Source: Auricularia sp. M13
Taxonomy: Eukaryota; Basidiomycota; Agaricomycetes; Auriculariales; Auriculariaceae
Length of the DNA stretch: 64,000 nucleotides
Assembly (NCBI GenBank): GCA_037042915.1
Contig: CM073193.1
Span: forward strand, 1,736,001 to 1,800,000
Direction of reading: 5' to 3'
The notes under the pieces are model-generated. The model was not told the DNA's origin and did no database searches. It saw nothing but the letters and a program-made list of their open reading frames with translations. Made by a program: the position numbers and the translations under genes. Shown here piece by piece: positions 56,697 to 64,000 of the stretch (the first letter of the stretch is position 1; each line of letters opens with the position of its first letter).

Positions 56697-57554
56697 CTAT
56701 GAGTTCGGGCTCTGCGCAACCACACACGTCCCGAGCGTCCACACGTCCAGCTTCCCGAGGATGGTGTCGCTCCCCAGCGCGGCACCCGTCAGGCGCGCCC
56801 TGCGTATGCCGGACATCGGCTGCTCCGCGATGTGCGCAGTCGCGTCCACCGCACTGACGTACAACCGCGCATCCTGCACGCTGTGCAGCCCAGCCCACAC
56901 CAGGGGGAACCAGCGCGCGCTCTCGTGCGCGTCGTAGTAGACCATGAACACCGCGAGCCGGCGCAGCGTCGGGATCGTCAGCCAGAGCTGCACGAATCGG
57001 ACTAGTAGAGGCAGCTCGAAGGGCCGCGTCACGAAGGCCAGGTGGGTGAGGTTTGGGAAGAGATGCTGCACGTGGCCCAGGGCGAGGGTGTTTGGGCAGT
57101 ACGGATCCTCGACGAACAGATGCGTGACGTGTGGCGCCACTACGGCGTCGCGTTGCCAGTTGCTGCCATGAAGGTTTGCAGCGAGATATAGACGCGATGT
57201 AGAATGACTTTGCGTGACATTGCGCATGTCGAGCGCCGCTATGCGAAGGTTGGCAAGCTTTGGGAGGCAGCGCAAAAGTCCGTCGAGGTCGCCAGGGGGT
57301 AGGGCTTCTGGAATGCTGAGCAGGAGAGTGCAAGTGTACTCGCCGCCGCCGGTGCTTGCGCAAGAGCGCGCAAAGGATGTGAACTGCTTCCTGGTCGCAA
57401 GACGTATCGTGCGGTACAGCGTTGGACGAACCCAAGCACGCACAGCAGCGTTAACGAGGCATAACGTAGCAAGCTCTGAGAGGCTGTCGGTGGGGTAGTG
57501 GTCGAGTATATCGCGAATGAGCTCCATAGGAAGCCGCAATGGCTGTAGCGACAT
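56697..57554 (-). CDS. F-box-like protein
   Basis: Single exon of 285 residues from ATG 57554. The N-terminus MSLQPLRLPMELIRDILDHY followed by LATLCLVNAAVRAWVRPTLY and RTIRL is a typical fungal F-box (L-LP-ELI--IL ... V------ ...LY--I-L), about residues 5-50. F-box proteins link targets to the SCF ubiquitin ligase through Skp1. The rest has irregular leucine-rich segments: LRCLPKLANLRIAALDM, HVQHLFPNLTHLAFVTRPF, LWLTIPTLRRLAVFMVYYD. The protein ends WTLGTCVVAQSPNS. The first ATG in the frame is at the F-box, which supports the start. Target unknown; such genes are numerous and variable in agaricomycetes. Confidence 0.78.
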   Translation of the reverse strand: MSLQPLRLPMELIRDILDHYPTDSLSELATLCLVNAAVRAWVRPTLYRTIRLATRKQFTSFARSCASTGGGEYTCTLLLSIPEALPPGDLDGLLRCLPKLANLRIAALDMRNVTQSHSTSRLYLAANLHGSNWQRDAVVAPHVTHLFVEDPYCPNTLALGHVQHLFPNLTHLAFVTRPFELPLLVRFVQLWLTIPTLRRLAVFMVYYDAHESARWFPLVWAGLHSVQDARLYVSAVDATAHIAEQPMSGIRRARLTGAALGSDTILGKLDVWTLGTCVVAQSPNS

Positions 57555-58112
57555 CGTAGCCCTTGTCGTAGCCAGGTATTGTAGCAGAATAAGGTGGCCA
57601 CGCCGTCTGCTGTCTAAAACGCAGCGCGTCCAAGCACTATCTGAGCGGTGTGGAAGGAACACCTAAGTATTTCGCGGTCGACTCGAAGAGGACACGGCCG
57701 TGGTCAAGCCGTGGTCGGGGTTTCAAGCGGTGAACACAACTTCACCATCGGGGAAACCCGCTGCGGATTGCCTCGTCGAGGCCAGGATCAAAAGGTGATG
57801 GCCATGCCCACCAGACCTCGCAATCCCAATGTGTCATATGGCAATGCTGCTCCCTCCTGGCAATGGCATGGGCGGTTCATCCGCCAGATCATTGCCAATA
57901 CACTGGACATAGCATTGCCGCTGAGTGGGCACTGACTTGTCATAGCATATAATACATTTGCCATGGTCTGGGCACCGTCATGAACGTCGTGCATGCCGGC
58001 CTGTTAGCTCAGTTGATTGGTTACAATTGACGGCACACACGAGTAGATGCAATAAATAAGATAAAATCGATTGCATATGAGCTACGAGCACAGGCATAAA
58101 CACAATGGCTGA
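57555..58112. other. Intergenic region
   Basis: Holds the promoter of the F-box-like gene and the 3' end of the DUF6698 gene. GGCCTGTTAGCTCAGTTGAT at 57998-58017 resembles the 5' arm and A box of a tRNA, but no B box follows. No gene otherwise. Confidence 0.45.
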
Positions 58113-60044
58113 CTACGCGTCCGCGTCCGCGTCGGCGGTTGCACCGCCAGTCGCGTTGCCAGCGGCGTCCAGGCGCCGCCGCTTTGCCTCGACAAACGCG
58201 GTGTAGCGGGCGAGTACCGCAGTGCGGGTGCCGGCGTCGGGCTCCGCGTTCTCGTCGTCCTTCTCGTCATCGTCAGACGAGTCGTCGTCCTCCGGAAGGG
58301 AAAACTCGGAGCCAAAGATCTGCCTAAGAAAATGTGTGAGCAACAGTGTCAAGCAGGAGCCATACAACATACATTTCCCACCACTGCAGGATGTCGTTGA
58401 CCTCCTCTTCACCTGCCGGGCCGATGGACTCGATGTCGTAGAGGGTGGCGAGGATGCGGTTGAACAGCTTCTGGTAATGGAAGCCGTACTCGCCGCCCGC
58501 GGAAAACTCAGGCTCCGCCGAGATAGCAAAGCGGAGCTGTGGAGTTGTCATGAGCATAGCGCCTACACAAGTCCGAGAACGTACCAGACAGCTGACGTAG
58601 GCGACGAAGGCCTTGGTGACGAACTTGATCTTGTATTTGAAGGCGACGCATTTGGCGGCACCTTTGGACGTGCCGGCACGAGCAGCCTTGGGGCCCAAGA
58701 GCAGTGACTTGGCCGCCTGGAATACTGGTGAGCAAAATGCTCCATACAGCCAGAATGCAGCGTACCCTAGGGGGAAGCTCATTCCGCAGGAATCCCGGGT
58801 CTTGTTCCTCGGCGGGCAAGTCGCTGTCGTTACCCGGTGCGTCCTTCTTGTCTGGCGGGGGGAACAATAGCCGTGGGAAGACCTTGGACTGGATCTTCTT
58901 GTCGCCGTCACGGTATGCACGCGCAGTGGCAGGGCTGGGGATCGTCAGTGACAATACAATAAGGCTTCGGGTCACGTACTCGTCGAAGTCGTCCTCCAGC
59001 GGCAGCATCAGCTTGCCCATGCCGCCGTGCGACAGACCGCGCAGGTGCTTCTGGTTGCTCTGCGCAGCTGTGATGGCGGGCTCCCAATTGCACCAGAAGG
59101 GTACTTCATCCTTGAGGCGCAGCACGTCTTCGCCACGCGTTGCCGTCCGATATGCGGTGAGCTGGCTGAATGTCAGCGCCTGAAAAGCAAAACGACGGAG
59201 CCCGCACCCTCCAGATGATAAATCCTGAGTCCAAGCGGTCCAGCAGATCTTGGAGCTCGGGGAACCCACTGATAAGCGAGTCCCACTGACGCCAATAGTG
59301 CAGGGGCCTATGCGAGAGTATCAAACAATAAAATCGTCGGCGATGGCAGACATACCCTGGCTTGACTTTGCCCGCGTCAACGTCCTCCTTCTTGACCTTT
59401 GCCCCGAAATGAAAAACGGCTTCGTAGGGCGAGAAGGGCACATAGAATCGCCCTGCAATCCGCCCAATTGTGAGCAGCGCCTGGGCGTCGTTATCGCTGT
59501 GAACGCAAGTGAACAAGGGCATCAGGCGAAAAAAAAAAGCAGCTTGCCTTAGACTTGCCTCGTGCGCACGGTAGTGCTTTTCCTGCGTAGGGCGCTTGCG
59601 CTTACCGAGCGCAGTGTCATCCTCTGGGTCGAGCGTCTCGTGCTCGTCCTCGCTCTCTTCCTCGGCGGCAGCCCGTTCTTGTGCGGGCTCCACTTGACTG
59701 GCAGGGGCTGCTGGACGGGCTGGTGTGCCAGGTGGGCGAGCAGCAGAGCCAGCTCCAGGACGGGAGCGCTGCGCTGCGCTGCTCGCAGCAGGTTGGACGC
59801 GCTGTGTCGCGGTGGTACGGTTGGAAGCTGGAGTCCGGATCGGAGTCTGATTTGCGGCCGCACCGCCCGTGGTCCTCGGAGGATCAGCGACTGCTGGACG
59901 ACCTGGAGCTGCCTTTGCCCCATTGCCTTTGCCCACAGGCCGATTTTCTTGGCCTGCAGGGGCTTGCCTCCTTGACTGCTGCTGAGAAGCAGCGACTGGG
60001 CGGCCATTTGCCTTGGGTACCAAGGGCCCACGACGTTCGGGCAT
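58113..60044 (-). CDS. DUF6698-family protein
   Basis: Seven exons (59356-60044, 59208-59307, 58980-59179, 58766-58934, 58585-58716, 58373-58536, 58113-58323) join in phase to 554 residues. DUF6698 proteins are large agaricomycete families of unknown role, often next to transposase-like genes. Family-like stretches: YRAHEASLRQAAFFFRLMPL, PLHYWRQWDSLISGFPELQ, DDPATARAYRDGDK, FAISAEPEFSAGGEYGFHYQ and ILQWWEMQIFGSEF. Residues 1-170 are a disordered Ala/Pro/Gln-rich region; KRKRPTQEK ends it. The tail is acidic then Ala/Asp-rich (GGATADADADA). The start at 60044 (MPERRGPLVPKANGRPVA) is preferred over ATG 60131 because a TATATAAG box lies between them. A run of ten A/T pairs at 59529-59538 encodes FFF and is slippage-prone. 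Function cannot be inferred. Confidence 0.75.
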
Positions 60045-60107
60045 AAGTGGACCGCAAAGATGGGGGAATGAAGACAAGTCAGCAGCATCAAATGCTGCGT
60101 CTTTTAG

Positions 60108-60115
60108 CTTATATA
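60108..60115 (-). promoter_or_regulatory. TATA box of the DUF6698 gene
   Basis: On the minus strand TATATAAG lies 64 bases before the ATG at 60044. It is downstream of the alternative ATG at 60131, arguing against that start. Confidence 0.5.
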
Positions 60116-60331
60116 TCGCCAAATGCACCATATGGTCTCCGGAGTAATTCCCTCACCGCGTAGTGATGAAGCGGGAGTAAAGCAATCCTACGTTCACAAC
60201 GCCAGGCATGTAGGCAATTCACCCCCACTGGTCACCTATTATGCACTAGCATAATCTCAACATTATCAGGGTTCTTTCAGGACAGTGAGGCTGTATTATG
60301 GCGCAGTAATGTGAGTGCGACGTAACATTCA

Positions 60332-63300
60332 TCAAAATATCCACTGCTCGGCAAGTCTCTGCTCTATATCCTCCTCCTCCTCCTGAGGCTCTTCGTATTC
60401 CTGTATATCGTCCGGGTATTCCTCCTGGACATCATCGTCCAAAATCTCACCTCCGACGTTGGGCTGCTGTTGCTCAGACGGCGACAGCCGGGGTGATTGT
60501 CCAGCCATCTCGAAATGAGCATCGTTGTGCATTTCTGCGGGCTCACTGACGTCGGGATACCTCGTGCGATTTGGACCATGTCCAATTCCCAGACCAGTGA
60601 AACGCTGCATCATGTCGCAGTCAGGAAATCTGCGCAAGTATGAGTTTCGCAGTGTGCGACATGACCGCTTCCCAACGCACCGATTAACATAATGATATCG
60701 CCAGTCGCCCTTCGTAGTATCACTGTAGGTGGATAAAGGAAGCAGGTCTTCTGTTACTTCGTATGCATATCCTGGAATGATGTGAGCTGCTCTCAGCACG
60801 AGCTTGGGGTCGAGGAACCCGAAGGCGTCTGGATCGGAAGAGGGCACGTAGCCGATTCTATCCAGGCGACGAGCAGCCCAGCCTGAGTCGAAGTCTGGAT
60901 CTGCGCCGAACCAGCGTACCCAAAGGAAGTCAAGCCGCCGTGCTCCGTTCTCCGTGAGGATGGGATGGTAGACACGAGCGTGGAAAACGCCAAGGACACG
61001 CGCATACCAGAACGGCGCAGGACGCGAGGATGCAGATGGATCCTCGTCCTCGTCTGCAAGCAACATGATGTTGCACTTCCGGGTGTTGCAATTGATACAG
61101 TCCTGCGCGCGTCGCATGTCGTAGGATGTGTAATTCACACGGAACCGAGCGTGCGAATAGATGCGATTGCCGACGAACTGAATCTCCTCGCGCTCATCAT
61201 CCGGGAACTTCATAGCGATTTGCTTTTCGCCTTTAAGACGCGCCAGGCAGTAGTCGCGCAGCGCGGAATCGAAGAACTGCGGTCTCATGAATCAATCAAT
61301 GTGCAAAGAGAGAGAGGACGAACCTCATGTGCTGCATCATTGGTGCGGCGAGGGTCGAGTTGTCTGAGATATACCGCATTTCCCTCGTCTGCGGCAATGT
61401 GGTGGTGAGAACTGCCGTCGCCAACGAGACCGTCGTGGTCATCAGAGCGCTTTTTTGCAGCGGTGGGGTGTGCGACTTTGTCCAGGCTTAACGAATCCAA
61501 CCTGGTCTTGATATCTCGATGAGCAGCGCGGATATTGCTTTGCTTGACGATCTGTGACTCGAAATCACGTTTGTTGGATCGTTGGTATGCTGAGATGGGA
61601 GAACGGTGGCTAAGCTCATTCTTCACAGTGGGTCAGTGAAATGAAATGTCCAACGAGGACCGCACGCACGACTGCTGTAGTGTAATTGTATGTCGAGCCA
61701 AGGCTCACGATTGTGGAAGCGTAGTCGCCCATTGAGTGGAACTTGAAGGTTTGAACGTGGAACTTGCGCTGCTGGCGCATCGTATCCGTCGAGGACGCAG
61801 CACCTCCGCTGCTGTTTTCCGCAGCTACCGCCTTTGCGCGCTTAACACGTTTCTGCTGTTCCGCTGGGGTTTCGTACGTGTCAAACGCTTCACAGCACCC
61901 GTCTCGAAACCGCCGTATGGCGTTGCCGAAGTCGATTGTAACCAACCTTAGCTGGTGTAATGTCGACTCAGTGTGCAGGCGCAGCTTGGCTAGGCTGTGC
62001 CAGCGCGCAAGCGTGAATAGCAGCAACTGTATTTCCTCGTCCCATTCTCCGAACAGACCCTCAAAGCAAGGTGGTGCACACTAACTGATGTCAGAGCGTT
62101 CCGATTGTGAATTTCAGGACATACCTCGAGCATATTGGCATATTCGTGAGCAGTCATCCTGACCATATCTGCGACATGATCGGAGAAGAGTCGGATGACG
62201 TCGCGGCCGAATGTTGGCACATCTCGATATCTGAGAGAGCAGTTAGCTGGTGTCAGGCAGCTGAGAGCATGTCAACACACCTTCTGTTGAGCTCCTGTAC
62301 CTTTTCGTAGCCAATGCAGTATAGGATTCGTATGAGATGAGCGAGGACAGCCATCCAAACTCCAAGTTCAATTTCATGCATGAGATCAACGACGAGGAGA
62401 TCAAAAACATCAACTCGAACACCATTCTCCAGCGTTACAGAAAACGCGTTCTAGACACCAGTTATCATGGTGTGCGAAAAGAAACTGATTTGACGGGGCG
62501 CACCTCAATCGCTACGTAGGATTCCGGTTTCAATTCCTTCTCGGCGTACGAGTTGTTCACAACGTAGCCGTCTCGCAATGTTCTCCGAGCGCGGCGAACT
62601 TTGGCACGTCGTGACGCATCGTCGACGCGCCGCTGAGCCTCCCTCGACTGCATATCCTCAGGCGTGCCCATTTGATCGAGCTCGCTCTTTGGGACAAGGC
62701 AACGGGGACATGGGCAGAGGCCACCGTCGCGAATCGTCGCAATGAGAACCCTAAAAAAACCTTGAACCGAGCCTGAGGAGCGATGGAAATGTAACGGCTT
62801 ACTTCTCTGGATAATCTGCGCTGTAGACAAAAAGCCGCAGGTACAGCCGGCGCTTGACACCGTCCGCACAATCGACGACGCGCCCATGCTGATACATGTC
62901 CCAGAAGTCCGGGTCAAGCAGAAGCCTCAGCGCCGCGTGGAAGTATTCGCGACGGCAGTGAGTGAAGATAGGGTTCTTCGTGGACTTAGCTCCACATAGC
63001 GCGGTGATGAACGCGCTCAGATCTGCCTCGGAAAGCTGTTCAACAGTCAGTATCAACTGAGATGAGCGCATAACGGAAGAGACTCACGGCAGGGAGATGG
63101 AGGACCGGGTGCACGGAATGATTGGACGGCTTGCCGCGCGAGTACATGGATTCGTTGGCAAAAGCGACGTTGAAAGGATGGATGTGCGCGTTGCCCGTAT
63201 CGGTGAGATGTGCTGAATCGGACATAAGGTTAATGCCAACCACTGCGCGAGGTAGAGAGCAGCCGGGTTCTGCGGGCAACTTCTGCAGTTCTTCATGGGC

Positions 63301-64000
63301 GTCGATGAACGCCTGGGACGAATACATCTCGCCGTACATCCTCTCCGGCGTGTGGCTACCAGGGGGAGTGTAGTACTCTTCGAAGGGCGTGTAGTGAAAC
63401 GCAGCACCGGACGGCTTGGAGAACTCCTCGCAGACGAGGTCAGCTATTGAGCGGTGCAAAATGTTGGGTGCTTCGAAGAGCGTGTCCTCCCGAGGCGGCG
63501 GGTTCTGCTTGATCCCATGCGGTACCTCAAACCGGACTGAGGAACGTTTCCACCCGCGCCCAAGGAAGAGAGATGGATCGTCGAGATCCCAGCGACCAAG
63601 CTGCTCATCAAGGGTGTCGAAATTCACACCTCTCAGCTCCTCCGTATCAAAGAGCTTGTGCAGGAGCACATTGCGGATGAAGACACGACGCTCCTCCTTG
63701 GAGCGCTTGTCGTGAGACCAATGGTGCTCGTTGAAGAGCCAAGCACTGAAGTTGGGGTACGGCGCGATAGCGTCTGCAATGCGGTCCGCCAACGAGCCCT
63801 GATCTTCTTCGGGGTCGCCCTCGGGGTCAGAGGGTGCTTCGTTATCGTTGAGCATATCCTCGAGCGGCGTGAACTCATCAGGAACAGACGTTGGGCGCCC
63901 GAAGTAACGGCGAGACACGCCAAAACTGTTCGATTCGGTGCGAGTGGTGTCGAGGCGGATGCGTACATTTCCGACTTGCAAAACGCGTCGAGCGCTCGGA
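60332..64000 (-). CDS. Large transposase-like protein of an agaricomycete family (N-terminus beyond window)
   Basis: Nine exons are visible: 63088-64000, 62803-63035, 62504-62750, 62281-62450, 62125-62230, 61670-62080, 61324-61620, 60681-61276 and 60332-60629. They give about 990 residues in phase and open to the right edge, so the N-terminus is missing; relatives begin with a C2H2-type finger. Landmarks in order: NKFGL-like NSFGVSRRYFGRP, AFANESMYSRGKPSNHSVHP, RRLYLRLFVYSADYPEK, CPCPRCLVPKSELDQMGTP (possible zinc site), VVDLMHEIELGVWMAVLAHL, VPTFGRDVIRLFSDHV, LARWHSLAKLRLHTESTLHQ, SHRSPISAYQRSNKRDF, FHARVYHPILTENGARRLDF, FPDCDMMQRFTGLGIGHG and an acidic tail. The DLMHE/ELG segment and overall plan recall transposases related to the CACTA/Plavaka group, but I cannot prove catalytic residues. 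It shares strand with the DUF6698 gene 290 bases away. Confidence 0.72.

Noticed and set aside
57998-58023. tRNA-like sequence GGCCTGTTAGCTCAGTTGAT
   Set aside because: The A-box and D-arm resemble a tRNA, but no anticodon stem, B box or T-run follows; at most a tRNA fragment.
1-64000. CRISPR arrays, bacterial operons or ribosomal RNA
   Set aside because: No regularly spaced repeats, no rRNA-like stretches, and intron-rich genes show eukaryotic nuclear DNA.

Overview
The window looks like nuclear DNA of a basidiomycete fungus, most likely an agaricomycete of the wood-decay type. The reasons are small introns of about 45-80 bases in almost every gene, GC-rich coding sequence, secreted carbohydrate-active enzymes, and gene families typical of mushrooms (DUF6698, a DUF6593-like protein, a large transposase-like family). 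Exon boundaries were worked out by hand from splice signals, reading phase and family sequence patterns. No alignment or RNA evidence was available.

Layout. 1-3225 (-): importin beta-4/Kap123 karyopherin, C-terminus cut by the window edge. 5038-12028 (+): two secreted glycoside hydrolases in tandem, a GH35 beta-galactosidase and a GH55 beta-1,3-glucanase, a likely plant and fungal cell-wall polysaccharide pair. 12499-14950 (-): an unknown protein and an AlkB-type 2-oxoglutarate dioxygenase. 14951-18257: gene-poor and repeat-bearing. 18258-19904 (+): ER-type TPR/J-domain co-chaperone. 20270-25054: two divergent paralogues combining a PH-like region with a GNAT acetyltransferase domain; one has an in-frame TGA. 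25259-28199: a protein with a duplicated exon, and a leucine-rich protein. 29553-36164: two forkhead factors, one divergent and one classical. 37824-39496 (-): a RhoGAP-domain protein that appears to lack the arginine finger. 40339-41065 (-): small DUF6593-like protein. 45126-46346 (-): SH3 protein. 51724-53852 (-): GATA-like zinc-finger regulator. 56697-57554 (-): F-box-like protein. 58113-64000 (-): a DUF6698 protein and a large transposase-like protein that runs off the right edge.

About 40% of the window is non-coding, mainly 14.9-18.3, 31-34, 41-45, 46.3-51.7 and 53.9-56.2 kb. It holds a well-supported 411-bp miniature inverted-repeat element (55601-56011, TA duplication), a weaker 1.07-kb inverted-repeat candidate (47543-48613), simple repeats, and an apparent excess of the heptamer TACAGTA. 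The most noteworthy items are the PH-GNAT paralogue pair with its nonsense codon, the RhoGAP lacking its catalytic arginine, the exon duplication, the long-loop GATA finger and the miniature element.
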